A program made the translations under genes and the position numbers. Of a stretch of 22,557 nucleotides of DNA, positions 1-7,024 are shown piece after piece. Within the stretch, counting starts at the first letter, position 1; each line of letters starts with the position of its first letter. This DNA comes from a virus. The notes under the pieces are model-generated. The model saw only the letters and a program-made list of their open reading frames with translations. It ran no database searches and was not told the origin of the DNA. Location: positions 1 through 22,557 of IMG/VR virus record IMGVR_UViG_3300035145_002977; one strand, 5' to 3'.

Positions 1-2886
1 GGTGAGGTTCTTCCTTATAGTGCAGAGTCAAACAACGCTGACCTTGGTACAGGGATTTCTACTTCTGTTGATCTCGTTGTTGATGGTAAGGCACTTGCTT
101 CAGCTACCGTTGCAGGTGATAACAAGACTGTCGATGATCTTATTGCAGAAATCAACACACAGGCTGAGGCTGTTTCAGCTTCTTATACCGCCATGTCTCC
201 ATTCGGATCATGGGAAGCAAAGAACAACACATTTAAGTCGTTCGAGTTTAGGTATGTTGGTTCTACAAGTGGCATTTCTGCAACTTTGACAGCTACCATT
301 GACGAAGCAGTTTATGGTAATGCGTCTGCTCTTGCTGGTGACTCTGACCTAGCTGATGTAAATAACTCGACAGGTGTCAATAAAGCGATTCAGACAGCGA
401 TTGAGACTTATGTTACAGGTGATGGAGCCGCAGTCTTTGACGGTCTTGAGATTACAGTAAGTGCTGATACAAGCAACCGACTCGTTTTCTCACTTGTTGG
501 TGTTCCGAATGTTGCAGACGGTGCGGCGGGTAATGACGCTTTTGGCTATGTTGAGTTCATTGGTGCTGATGATAATACCTTCCTATCAGTAGCTGGTATC
601 GACTATGATGTCGCAGGTGGTACTCAGTCTAAGTGGGGTCAGCTACCTGTAGCTTCTAAGGTTTCGACAGCTCTTGGTGGTGGTGCTCTTAGGGATCGTT
701 TGATCCTCAAGAACCGAACCTTTGTAGGTAATAACTACTACCCACCTGTTGATCTTGGCTTGAGCGTCATTACTGGTACTAACCTTGATCTTATGGGTAT
801 TTCACCTACCCTTAATGTCGTAGGGACTCGTACATCAATCCTCGATAAGCCCTCTATCAGACTTACAGTGGGTTGGGACGAGGTTGATGCTAACGGTATT
901 CCTTCAAAGATCTTCTATGACGGATCGGGTCAAGAGTCTGCTAATAATGTTCTTTCTCTTACCATTGACGGAACACCTATTTCGGTGAACCTTGGTGGCA
1001 ATGGGGCAGGGCAGGAGATTTCTATTGAAACGATTGTGGACACTCTCAATCAAGGAGACTTCCAGTTAAACGCTGACGCTTATATTGAAGGGCAGTACAT
1101 TCGTATTGTCAGTAAGTTCAACACCACGACCTCTTACATCAAGGTAGGGTCAGGTTCAGCTAACTCTGCCTTTGGCTTGACCGAGAATACTGTTGTAGCG
1201 ACTAAGGGTCTTTCAGCCCAATCTCTATCAGATGCTCTTATGAGTAGTCTTGAGGCTAATGCTGATCTTAAAGATGCTCTATTCTCTACAGATCAGACAG
1301 CAGGTGCGGCTGATAAGTTTGGTACTAACGCTGTAGCTCTTATCCACACAGACGCTGTTGGGAAGCAGTATCTTGGCTTCGAGTCTCTTTCGGTTGGTGT
1401 TGCGAGTATTCTTGATGTGACCGGTGGTAATGTTGCCACCACTAAGGGAACAGGTCTAAAGATCACCACCGATTCGGGTGCTGTCGGGGAAGCCTCTTAT
1501 CAAGGCTATAACCTCTCATCAAACAATCCTAATGGTACAGGTTCTGCTGGAACTTCTACCCTCAAGGATGGTGTGGGTGCAGACGGCCGTATCAGTCAGA
1601 CTTATGTTGACTCTGTGACAGGGTTCTCAATCACTATCCTTCCAAGAGAGGGTGGTATAGAGTACCCGACAGGTGCTAACGCAACGATGACCTTCAATGT
1701 AAGCTCTAGCATTAAGACTAATGCTAACATTCCACAGTACGCTATTCCAGGTGTCTCATTGGTTGTTTCTAACACCCTTGATACAGCGATTGGTGATAAC
1801 GCACTTGTAGAGACTTTCTACAAGGGTGGTAAAGAGCCTACAATCGGTCAGACTTATTACATCGACTTTACTAGAGATCGTTCGAGCTTCAACACTCGTA
1901 CCTTCTCTAACCTTGCCGATGTGGTTCGTACTTATGGTGAGATTTCTCTTGAGAACACCTTATCAATGGGTGCGTTCCTTGCGTTCTCGAATGGGGCGAC
2001 TGCACTTGCTTGTAAGCAGATCCAGCTTGATGTTAATCAGACTGCCCCTACCGAAGATCAGATGGTGACCGCACTTCAAGAGATTGAGGGTGAGATTGTG
2101 CCAGGTCTTTCACCAAGTGTGATCGTACCTCTCATGCCTGCTTCGACAGCACTACTATCAGCGATTTCTAATCACTGTGATGTTCAGTCATCATTGCGTT
2201 ATCGTTCAGAGCGTAGAGCTGTTCTCGGTTGTGCAGTTGGTACTCAACCTCGTGATGCTCAAGCTCTCGCTCAAGCGACAGGGAACTCTCGTGTATGTTT
2301 GATTTATCCAGACATCGCAAACATTCGTTTCACCGACTCTCAAGGTGTGGCTCAGAGCTACTTCGTAGGTGGTGAGATGATCGCAGTTGCAGTTGCGATG
2401 GCTACTTCTAATCCAGCACTCGACTCGGCTACTCCTTGGACTAACCGATCTGTTAATGGCTTCACTGATCTTGGTCGTATCCTTGATGATGTTGATGCGA
2501 ATACCACAGCGAATGCAGGTATTACTGTCCTCAAGCAGACACCACAAGGCATCCAGGTTCGTCATGGTCTAACCACCAATATGACTTCTGTGTTGACCAA
2601 GACACCGACTGTCGTTCAGATTGCAGACGATGTTCACTTGCGAGTACGCAATCTCTGTAATCGTTATATCGGTCAAAAGTTTGTTCCGAATACGATTTCT
2701 CAGATTGAGGGTCGGGTGAACGGACTCTTTAAGCAGTTGGTTCGAGATCAAATCATCTCGACTTACACAGGTCTTACTGTAGCGACTGACCCTAATGACC
2801 CAACTGGTCTTTTGGTAGATGTGTTCTACAAGCCTGTATATCCTCTCCTTTACATTCAGTTCACCTTTACTGTCCAAGGTAGCTGA
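1..2886 (+). CDS. Tail sheath protein, 5' end outside window
   Basis: The reading frame is open from base 1, so the gene starts upstream; 961 residues are visible. It is recognised as the contractile tail sheath subunit that polymerises around the tail tube and shortens on infection. The support is the C-terminal third. A glycine/alanine-rich stretch (QSYFVGGEMIAVAVAMATSN) is followed by a P-W-x-N-R-x-V-N-G-F segment, then AGITVLKQTPQG, a 'RHGLTTNM' strand, and a helix (ADDVHLRVRNLCNRYIGQ). It ends in the typical sheath tail 'VDVFYKPVYPLLYIQFTFTV'. The long N-terminal part (about 600 residues, Gly/Ser/Thr/Asp-rich, beta-type) is much larger than in T4-size sheaths and probably forms surface insertions. 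Codon use and lack of Cys in most of it fit a virion protein. A large baseplate or other tail protein is the alternative, less likely given the C-terminus. Confidence 0.8.
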   Translation, partial: GEVLPYSAESNNADLGTGISTSVDLVVDGKALASATVAGDNKTVDDLIAEINTQAEAVSASYTAMSPFGSWEAKNNTFKSFEFRYVGSTSGISATLTATIDEAVYGNASALAGDSDLADVNNSTGVNKAIQTAIETYVTGDGAAVFDGLEITVSADTSNRLVFSLVGVPNVADGAAGNDAFGYVEFIGADDNTFLSVAGIDYDVAGGTQSKWGQLPVASKVSTALGGGALRDRLILKNRTFVGNNYYPPVDLGLSVITGTNLDLMGISPTLNVVGTRTSILDKPSIRLTVGWDEVDANGIPSKIFYDGSGQESANNVLSLTIDGTPISVNLGGNGAGQEISIETIVDTLNQGDFQLNADAYIEGQYIRIVSKFNTTTSYIKVGSGSANSAFGLTENTVVATKGLSAQSLSDALMSSLEANADLKDALFSTDQTAGAADKFGTNAVALIHTDAVGKQYLGFESLSVGVASILDVTGGNVATTKGTGLKITTDSGAVGEASYQGYNLSSNNPNGTGSAGTSTLKDGVGADGRISQTYVDSVTGFSITILPREGGIEYPTGANATMTFNVSSSIKTNANIPQYAIPGVSLVVSNTLDTAIGDNALVETFYKGGKEPTIGQTYYIDFTRDRSSFNTRTFSNLADVVRTYGEISLENTLSMGAFLAFSNGATALACKQIQLDVNQTAPTEDQMVTALQEIEGEIVPGLSPSVIVPLMPASTALLSAISNHCDVQSSLRYRSERRAVLGCAVGTQPRDAQALAQATGNSRVCLIYPDIANIRFTDSQGVAQSYFVGGEMIAVAVAMATSNPALDSATPWTNRSVNGFTDLGRILDDVDANTTANAGITVLKQTPQGIQVRHGLTTNMTSVLTKTPTVVQIADDVHLRVRNLCNRYIGQKFVPNTISQIEGRVNGLFKQLVRDQIISTYTGLTVATDPNDPTGLLVDVFYKPVYPLLYIQFTFTVQGS

Positions 2887-2895
2887 TTAAAGGAA

Positions 2896-2937
2896 AGTCC
2901 TCTCTAAGAGCCATTCTCGCAACTCTTAGAGAGGACT
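2896..2937. terminator. Bidirectional hairpin terminator between convergent genes
   Basis: A perfect 15-bp inverted repeat (2896-2910 with 2923-2937, 12-base loop) sits just after the sheath stop codon. Its right arm overlaps the stop codon of the minus-strand gene ending at 2936. No long T tract follows on either side, so it may act as a bidirectional terminator or as an RNA 3'-end stabiliser. Confidence 0.7.
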
Positions 2938-3292
2938 AGGTAGCTGACCATGCTTGGTTTACTGACCGAGCGATCTGATTTTCTCTTTGGCGAGTCAAGA
3001 TAGAGATCAAAAGCTCTTTATCTTGTAGGATCGCTCGTGCGACATCTTTGGCATCAAAAAGACTAGAGTATGACTTTTCTGTCTTGAGTCCACATTGAAG
3101 ATACCATCCTTCTAGGACAAGCTGACCCATAAGGTCTAGCGTGTATTTGGGGTGGCGACATTCCCTGTCGGAAAAGTCTTTATTGATCTCTCCGACTTTT
3201 TCGTTGTTGTGGGAGAGCAGTATGTCCCACCTACGAGTCTTTGGGTTATGAGGACAGCCTTTATTTTGAGCGTTGCTGAACTTGATTGTCAT
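2936..3292 (-). CDS. Hypothetical protein, 118 aa
   Basis: No family recognised. The product is a small soluble protein, basic overall (HNPKTRRWD, RQRENQIAR), with several His and Cys residues in the first half (C13, H15, C46, H47, C67) that are not spaced as a known zinc motif. The start is supported by GGAGAACAG immediately upstream of the ATG. It is the last gene of a three-gene minus-strand run (3998 to 2936) that appears to be driven by the 17-bp promoter block at 4056-4072. It ends inside the terminator hairpin shared with the tail sheath gene. No function is proposed. Confidence 0.75.
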   Translation of the reverse strand: MTIKFSNAQNKGCPHNPKTRRWDILLSHNNEKVGEINKDFSDRECRHPKYTLDLMGQLVLEGWYLQCGLKTEKSYSSLFDAKDVARAILQDKELLISILTRQRENQIARSVNQAWSAT

Positions 3293-3314
3293 TTCTGTTC
3301 TCCATTCGGGAGTG

Positions 3315-3575
3315 TTAGGCGAACTTCCTGTTCACGATTGCTGATGCTAGGGTTTGGGCGAAGGACTCTTGGGTCGCAAGGTTCTGCCGAACAAAGTCCT
3401 TTGCTTCCTTGAGCGTAGGTTGAGCGTAGACTGTGATGTCGCAGTCTTTGTAGTAGTCGATCTCAAGTGCCACATGGTAGTTGCTACCGTACTTCTTGAT
3501 GAACCCCAAGGGAGTGTCGTCAAGGTAGATGTTCCATCGTCCTCTGCGATTTTTTGCCTCGATCTTAAGAGTCAT
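3315..3575 (-). CDS. Hypothetical protein, 86 aa
   Basis: No family recognised. The sequence predicts a short beta-rich fold (IYLDDTPLGFIKKYGSNYHV then DITVYAQPTLKEAKDFVRQN), that is, strands followed by a helix, of the kind seen in small phage accessory proteins. A strong AAAGGAGAAC ribosome binding site precedes the ATG. It is the middle gene of the minus-strand run 3998-2936, with 22 bases to the next gene. The overlapping plus-strand frames have no ribosome binding sites and were left out. Confidence 0.75.
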   Translation of the reverse strand: MTLKIEAKNRRGRWNIYLDDTPLGFIKKYGSNYHVALEIDYYKDCDITVYAQPTLKEAKDFVRQNLATQESFAQTLASAIVNRKFA

Positions 3576-3623
3576 GCTGGTTCTCCTTTCGGGAGGGTTA
3601 TATGTTTCTATAAGGGGCTACGA

Positions 3624-3998
3624 TTATCGGAAGCGAAGCCCCATGAGATCCATCTCAAGAACCTCCCACTGAAGCCATTGATGGTCTAGGGCTTTCTCGG
3701 CATTTTCCTTCCTCTCCTCCTCATCTTGACGCTCCCATACAAGCTCTTGGAGGTCATAGTAGTAGTCGAGGTCAGCCTCATAAGAGGCATCGTAGCGTGA
3801 GAAGATCTCCTCACTCTCTGCCTTACGCTCTGCCTCAAGGATTGCCTCAAGCTCTTGAGCGAGGCTTTCGATCTCAGCGTTGAGGGCATCAAGCCCCTCT
3901 GCAACCCACTTAGCGTGGTTGCGTGGACGAAAGTGGTTAACATCCTTGAAGATGTCGCTGTAGAGAGAGTATGCCTTCTCGAAGTCAGAAAGGTTCAT
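3624..3998 (-). CDS. Acidic coiled-coil small protein sharing modules with two other genes here
   Basis: A 124-residue, very acidic, helical protein with a predicted coiled coil at about residues 38-66. It shares two modules with other genes in the window. Residues 4-46 (F-E-x-A-Y-x-x-Y-S then F-x-P then W-x-x-x-G-L-x-A-L-x-x-E-I-x-x-L) match residues 149-192 of the protein at 18013-18657. Its last 17 residues (W-L-Q-W ... E ... L-M-G-x-R-x-R) match the end of the protein at 10751-11098 without gaps. It is first in its minus-strand run, with AAAGGAGAC upstream of the ATG and the promoter block 57 bases further up. Function unknown; the shared modules suggest a common binding partner, which is inference. 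Confidence 0.85.
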   Translation of the reverse strand: MNLSDFEKAYSLYSDIFKDVNHFRPRNHAKWVAEGLDALNAEIESLAQELEAILEAERKAESEEIFSRYDASYEADLDYYYDLQELVWERQDEEERKENAEKALDHQWLQWEVLEMDLMGLRFR

Positions 3999-4055
3999 TT
4001 TAGTCTCCTTTGGGGGAGTGAGTTTTCGTGAGGTTATCTGCTCCTCACACTAGGG

Positions 4056-4072
4056 TATAGATAAGGGGTTAC
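4056..4072 (-). promoter_or_regulatory. Class I promoter block, minus strand
   Basis: A perfect 17-bp copy of GTAACCCCTTATCTATA reads towards the gene at 3998, with 57 bases from its end to the ATG. It forms an inverted pair with the copy at 4126-4142, so transcription would diverge from here. No separate -35 element is needed to see the motif, which suggests a phage-specific polymerase or sigma factor. Confidence 0.6.
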
Positions 4073-4125
4073 AGTTCTCTTAAAGTCTTGTTTTTCTTGA
4101 GCTTCCCGACAAACTTGCCGATCTT

Positions 4126-4142
4126 GTAACCCCTTATCTATA
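4126..4142 (+). promoter_or_regulatory. Class I promoter block
   Basis: A perfect GTAACCCCTTATCTATA, 41 bases upstream of the ATG at 4184. It is the plus-strand half of the divergent pair with 4056-4072. Confidence 0.6.
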
Positions 4143-4183
4143 GTGATTGTGTAGCCCGACACACTCTTGAAAGGAGAACAACA

Positions 4184-4357
4184 ATGGCTCGCAAGAACAA
4201 AGCACGAAACCTCCACACCGAAACCAAAGCTGCCGCTCGTAAGGCTCACTTCGAGTCGGGTGGCTCATCCTCAAACTGGATGGGTCGGGGTGCTCGCCAC
4301 CAAGACCGCAAGAAGGCAAGCAATAAGAAAGCGTGTCGAAGAAAGGTACAATGGTGA
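4184..4357 (+). CDS. Tiny highly basic protein, 57 aa
   Basis: Translation from the ATG at 4184 gives a 57-residue protein with 17 Lys/Arg and only 3 acidic residues, rich in Ser/Asn/Gly in the middle. It is probably nucleic-acid binding, which is inference from charge only. The start is well supported: AAAGGAGAACAAC precedes the ATG and the class I promoter block lies 41 bases upstream. The stop TGA (4355-4357) overlaps the ATG of the next gene by one base, so the two are probably translationally coupled. Confidence 0.75.
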   Translation: MARKNKARNLHTETKAAARKAHFESGGSSSNWMGRGARHQDRKKASNKKACRRKVQW

Positions 4358-4521
4358 TGAACATCCTAAGACAGATGATCGCTCTCATCGAGAGCAAGAC
4401 AGACCCTAGCATGACACGCATGGAAGCGTGGAAAGCTGTCGAGACTGACCTCAGAAACCTCAACTCCAGTATAAGGTGGGAGTCTTTCAAAAGACTGTGG
4501 ACTGAGTGTCATAACTCGTAA
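4357..4521 (+). CDS. Small hypothetical protein, 54 aa
   Basis: A short helical protein, mixed charge, containing W-K-A-V-E-T-D and W-E-S-F-K-R-L-W. The start chosen is the ATG at 4357, overlapping the previous stop by one base and 10 bases after AAGG (4343-4346). An in-frame ATG at 4351 is possible but leaves only 4 bases of spacing. Its TAA stop (4519-4521) lies inside the next class I promoter block. No family recognised. Confidence 0.65.
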   Translation: MNILRQMIALIESKTDPSMTRMEAWKAVETDLRNLNSSIRWESFKRLWTECHNS

Positions 4522-4534
4522 CCCCTAATCTATA
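4518..4534 (+). promoter_or_regulatory. Class I promoter block (one mismatch)
   Basis: GTAACCCCTAATCTATA, one base different from the consensus, 41 bases before the DNA ligase ATG. Bases 4519-4521 are also the stop codon of the preceding gene. Confidence 0.55.
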
Positions 4535-4575
4535 ACACAACATCAATAACACTCACTCTCTGAAAGGAGAACATC

Positions 4576-5523
4576 ATGCCAAAGGCAATCAATCTAACAT
4601 CATCATGTGGGACTTTTGACTTCCTCCGTCCTCAGTTGGCGAAAGGCTCTCACAAGGGCAAGAATGTCTTGGAGAACATCGCTGGATCATCCCAATGGGT
4701 GGGCGAGATGAAGCTCGATGGACACCGTATGCTCGTGAGCCAAAGCTGTGCGTGGAGTCGCATCGGAAAAGACATCGCTCGTATGGATCACATCCAAAGC
4801 GAGTGTCCTACAGGAACGCTCTTGGACGGTGAGATCCTCCCAAAGCAAGGGGCAGAGGGATCAGATCGTGTCTCTAACCTCCGAGCAGATGACCCGACAG
4901 CTCTTGGGTTTGTGGCTTTCGACATCTTGTACCATGAGGGTCAGTATGTCGGTGATCTCTCTTGGGATAAGCGTAGGGCTATCCTTGAGTCTGTTATCGA
5001 GGACAGCATGGAGCATATCAGCTTGAGTCAGCTCTACTACATGAACGAGTGGACTACAGAACAGCTCATGGAGATCGCTTCTGATAGAGGGCATGAGGGT
5101 ATCATGCTCAAGAAGGTAAACGCTCCATACAAGGCAAACTCACGCTCTGCTTGGGTGAAGCACAAGTTTACCGACACCCATGATGTGGTGATCGTGGACG
5201 CAAACGCAAAGCCTAGCGAGTGGCGAGTCCGACCAGGTGAGGTCTATCGTCAAGATGGGAAGCTCTATCCAGAGGGTCTGCATACTGATCCTTGGCTCAA
5301 GGGATATGTCGGTCTTAACTATGGCTTCTATGATCAGAATGGTACGCTTCGGATCGTAGGCTCACTTGGAGAGACTGGTCCTCGTGAGGATATGGAGCAA
5401 TATGTGGGTCGTGTAGCCGAGATCAAGGCTTATGGACAATACCCTACAGGAGCGTTGCGACACCCTGTCCTAGAGCGTTGGCGAGAGGACAAGCTACCAG
5501 AGGACTGTACCTTTGACTTTTAA
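4576..5523 (+). CDS. ATP-dependent DNA ligase
   Basis: A 315-residue ligase of compact phage type: an adenylation domain followed by an OB-fold domain. It seals 3'-OH/5'-phosphate nicks in duplex DNA through an enzyme-AMP intermediate. Nucleotidyltransferase motifs are in order: motif I E-M-K-L-D-G-H-R with the adenylated Lys46; motif Ia-like S-R-I-G-K (61-65); motif III L-L-D-G-E-I (82-87); motif IIIa V-A-F-D-I-L-Y (113-119); motif IV E-G-I-M-L (174-178); motif V W-V-K-H-K (193-197). The C-terminus R-W-R-E-D-K (301-306) gives the basic motif VI-type segment. No zinc-finger or BRCT domain is present. The ATG follows AAAGGAGAACATC and has its own class I promoter block. An mRNA-capping or RNA ligase is unlikely given motif III and the OB-fold ending. 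It probably acts in phage DNA replication or repair. Confidence 0.93.
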   Translation: MPKAINLTSSCGTFDFLRPQLAKGSHKGKNVLENIAGSSQWVGEMKLDGHRMLVSQSCAWSRIGKDIARMDHIQSECPTGTLLDGEILPKQGAEGSDRVSNLRADDPTALGFVAFDILYHEGQYVGDLSWDKRRAILESVIEDSMEHISLSQLYYMNEWTTEQLMEIASDRGHEGIMLKKVNAPYKANSRSAWVKHKFTDTHDVVIVDANAKPSEWRVRPGEVYRQDGKLYPEGLHTDPWLKGYVGLNYGFYDQNGTLRIVGSLGETGPREDMEQYVGRVAEIKAYGQYPTGALRHPVLERWREDKLPEDCTFDF

Positions 5524-5532
5524 GGAGACTAT

Positions 5533-5829
5533 ATGAAGCCTGGACTTTTAATCGTGAAGAGCCGAGTGAAGATTGACCCGACACTTGAGGATCATGTCGG
5601 GTATCTCGACTTCAGCTTCGCTAACCGAGAATACAAAAAGTTTGAGAACATCTATCTCAAGTCTTTTAATCGTAAGAAGAACCCACCACCAACATTTAGA
5701 GCGAGTCTAACTCAAAGTAAGACAAAGCTCACGAATACCATCTCAATGAGCTTATCCGACTACTCTGGCTTTGATGTGGGGTCTTTCCTTGAGAGCTTAG
5801 AGTCAGTTTTCAATGTGGTCGAGGGATGA
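5533..5829 (+). CDS. Hypothetical protein, 98 aa, cotranscribed with ligase
   Basis: No family recognised. The product is basic in its middle (Y-K-K-F ... N-R-K-K-N-P-P-P) with a Ser-rich C-terminal part. It begins 9 bases after the ligase stop with AAGGAG spaced correctly, so it is in the ligase operon. Its last 27 bases overlap, tail to tail, with the minus-strand gene ending at 5803. A DNA-metabolism accessory role is possible from position only. Confidence 0.75.
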   Translation: MKPGLLIVKSRVKIDPTLEDHVGYLDFSFANREYKKFENIYLKSFNRKKNPPPTFRASLTQSKTKLTNTISMSLSDYSGFDVGSFLESLESVFNVVEG

Positions 5830-6066
5830 CTTAGAGACATATAGGGGAGTGTTCTCACCGAGATATGAACCGAGTACATTGTATTCGTACCACTCCCAAG
5901 CCATCTCCGAGGCTCGTTCTTCATCAGTATCGCAGTCTTGAAACTCTTTTGTCCAGTAAGAAATCATGGCATCGAGGTCATATACTATGGCGTAAGGTCT
6001 TGAAGCTACACCGATGATCATTCCATCAAAGACATTTCTAGGTTCAAGATAGATAAGTTCGTCCAT
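5803..6066 (-). CDS. Hypothetical acidic protein, 87 aa
   Basis: An acidic small protein with an aromatic helix (E-M-A-W-E-W-Y-E-Y-N-V-L-G) followed by G-E-N-T-P-L. This W-x-x-x-N-x-x-G-x-x-x-G-x-x-T-P type ending recurs in unnamed phage proteins as far as I recall, with no known function. AAGGAAC lies upstream of the ATG at a loose spacing through an A-run. It is convergent with 5533-5829 and overlaps its end by 27 bases. Upstream lies the promoter region of the tRNA cluster, facing the other way. Confidence 0.75.
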   Translation of the reverse strand: MDELIYLEPRNVFDGMIIGVASRPYAIVYDLDAMISYWTKEFQDCDTDEERASEMAWEWYEYNVLGSYLGENTPLYVSKSSLDHIEN

Positions 6067-6071
6067 TTTTT

Positions 6072-6154
6072 TTGTTCCTTTCTAGTGTGCTTTTGTATAA
6101 TACCCATGTGAGCGTCAATGGACGCTTGACATTCATCTTTGAAAACTCGTGTGA
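6072..6154 (+). promoter_or_regulatory. Possible sigma70-like promoters for the RNA cluster
   Basis: Two host-type signals lie just before the first tRNA-like element. One is a perfect TATAAT at 6096-6101 with a weak TTGTTC 18 bases upstream. The other is a perfect TTGACA at about 6126-6131 followed after 18 bases by TGTGAT. These look unlike the 17-bp block used near protein genes, so the RNA region may be transcribed by host polymerase early. Judged by eye only. Confidence 0.35.
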
Positions 6155-6164
6155 TCTTAACTTG

Positions 6165-6228
6165 AGTCAAGTCGTTTAACGGCAAGACACCATTTGGTGA
6201 TGTGAGGTTCGAGTCCTCACCTTGGCTT
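6165..6228 (+). tRNA. Abnormal tRNA-Gln(TTG)-like element with shortened anticodon arm
   Basis: The acceptor arms (AGTCAAG at 6165-6171 and CTTGGCT at 6221-6227) pair over 7 positions. The D arm GTTT-AACGGCA-AGAC is canonical (A14, GG). The T arm is perfect (TGAGG-TTCGAGT-CCTCA, 6203-6219). Only 14 bases lie between the D and T arms, where 22-23 are expected. The loop ATTTGGT would carry anticodon TTG, but its stem can be only 2 bp unless D-arm bases are borrowed. Total length is about 64 bases. It is either a decayed tRNA-Gln, a miniature tRNA, or a tRNA mimic. Confidence 0.45.
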
Positions 6229-6231
6229 TAT

Positions 6232-6295
6232 GATCTCCTCTATCTACCTCTTTTACTGGGTGTGTAGGTAAGCGTTGCTGGACAAGGGGAAGATC
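6232..6295 (+). other. Inter-tRNA stem-loop
   Basis: GATCT (6232-6236) pairs with AGATC (6291-6295), followed inward by CC/GG. An inner TACCT/AGGTA pair lies at 6245-6249 and 6266-6270. It fills the whole spacer between the Gln-like element and tRNA-Arg(CCT). Confidence 0.35.
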
Positions 6296-6301
6296 AGTTT
6301 T

Positions 6302-6375
6302 GCACCCATAGCTCAGATGGATAGAGCACCACTTTCCTAAAGTGGGTGTCGCAGGTTCGAGTCCTGCTGGGTGTA
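6302..6375 (+). tRNA. tRNA-Arg(CCT)
   Basis: A full cloverleaf: acceptor GCACCCA/TGGGTGT, D arm GCTC...GAGC, anticodon arm CCACT-TTCCTAA-AGTGG (anticodon CCT, reads AGG), T arm GCAGG-TTCGAGT-CCTGC, discriminator A. CCA is not encoded. The codon is rare in many bacteria, which is a common reason for phage tRNAs. Confidence 0.92.
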
Positions 6376-6382
6376 CTAGGTT

Positions 6383-6436
6383 CTCCCACCATTCCTTTAT
6401 TTTAACTAGGGGAAATTAGGCTTACAATGGTGGGAG
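6383..6436 (+). ncRNA. Structured spacer RNA, 11-bp closing stem
   Basis: CTCCCACCATT (6383-6393) and AATGGTGGGAG (6426-6436) are perfectly complementary around a 32-base AT-rich loop. It begins 8 bases after tRNA-Arg(CCT). There is no T tract after it, so a simple terminator is unlikely. Confidence 0.4.
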
Positions 6437-6443
6437 GGTCTTA

Positions 6444-6490
6444 TCCTAGACAATAACCTTAGAAATAAAGAACCGCTTACAAGTCTAGGA
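6444..6490 (+). ncRNA. Structured spacer RNA, 8-bp closing stem
   Basis: TCCTAGAC (6444-6451) pairs with GTCTAGGA (6483-6490). A competing pair GCTTAC/GTAAGC (6475-6480, 6491-6496) overlaps the right arm, so two alternative folds are possible. A third hairpin, CCCTCA/TGAGGG, follows at 6504-6527. Nothing else is seen up to 6600. Confidence 0.35.
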
Positions 6491-6619
6491 GTAAGCCTGT
6501 AATCCCTCAAAATCTACCATGTGAGGGGTCGCTGTGAGATAATGTGGTGGGGTGATTCTCTCTGACCTAGTTAGTCCAAACTTGAGAGATTTCTATTGAT
6601 AAAATCATGGAGTATAGTC

Positions 6620-6697
6620 ATGGGAAACCCTAACTATCCATCCAAGTCCGGAAACCCAAGTGGTGGTGGACGAGGAAATACCCCGAAGTCTAAATGA
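6620..6697 (+). CDS. Possible micro-protein, 25 aa, Gly/Pro/Asn-rich
   Basis: The ATG at 6620 follows GGAG by 8 bases and opens a 25-codon frame rich in Gly, Asn, Pro, Ser and Lys (G-N-P-N-Y-P then S-G-N-P-S-G-G-G-R-G-N). The composition resembles flexible nucleic-acid-binding tails such as the G-N-P-G-G-R-P-K type start of some phage proteins. It is isolated inside the RNA cluster. It could be chance, or a remnant of a longer gene. Confidence 0.35.
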   Translation: MGNPNYPSKSGNPSGGGRGNTPKSK

Positions 6698-6709
6698 GAC
6701 TTGACAAGA

Positions 6710-6742
6710 TCAACCTTGACCTCTTAAATGAGGTCGTGTTGA
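6710..6742 (+). other. Interrupted hairpin
   Basis: TCAAC (6710-6714) pairs with GTTGA (6738-6742). Inside it GACCTC (6718-6723) pairs with GAGGTC (6730-6735) around TTAAAT. TTGACA at 6701-6706 with TTAAAT 17 bases on could also read as a weak promoter. Confidence 0.35.
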
Positions 6743-6782
6743 ACAACGCCTTGTGTCTTACCCAGACATTCCTTACCCTTTG

Positions 6783-6928
6783 ATCTGTGGGGTAGGCAAA
6801 ACAGATTAGCTCTTTCTTCCTTGGAAGATACTCCCCCTAGTTGTTCCGTAGGGTAGAGCGGAAACGGAACGCTTAATATGTCTGACTCCTCTTGGTGGAG
6901 CTTGTCGGGTTCGACTCCCACAGATGTA
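6783..6928 (+). tRNA. tRNA-like 3' half with long complementary 5' arm (unassigned)
   Basis: A T-loop signature GGG-TTCGACT-CCC (6907-6919) is followed by AGATGTA and then ACTAG, similar to the sequence after tRNA-Arg(CCT). Only 3 bp of the T stem pair. ATCTGTGGG at 6783-6791 is perfectly complementary to CCCACAGAT at 6917-6925, but that pairing would use the T-stem bases. No good anticodon arm was found in the 125 bases between. This may be a decayed tRNA, an interrupted tRNA, or a tRNA-like RNA. Confidence 0.25.
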
Positions 6929-6929
6929 C

Positions 6930-7019
6930 TAGACCCTCATATCTTTTTCATTCTACATATTAACTTAGCTTTTATGTTGAATGGTGTATTGGGATAAAGT
7001 ATGAGTTTTTGAGGGTCTA
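6930..7019 (+). ncRNA. Structured spacer RNA, 10-bp closing stem with inner hairpin
   Basis: TAGACCCTCA (6930-6939) pairs perfectly with TGAGGGTCTA (7010-7019). Inside, CATTC-T-ACATA (6949-6959) pairs with TATGT-T-GAATG (6973-6983), leaving one T-T mismatch. The element ends 5 bases before tRNA-Arg(TCT). The nested, unique-sequence design argues for a folded RNA rather than chance. Confidence 0.45.
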
Positions 7020-7024
7020 ACTTT

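Noticed and set aside
2206-2877. Minus-strand open frames inside the sheath gene
   Set aside because: No ribosome binding sites, and they run opposite to strong sheath coding sequence; shadows.
4034-4490. Minus-strand frames opposite the two tiny genes
   Set aside because: The plus-strand genes have promoter blocks and ribosome binding sites; the minus frames do not, and they cover both divergent promoters.
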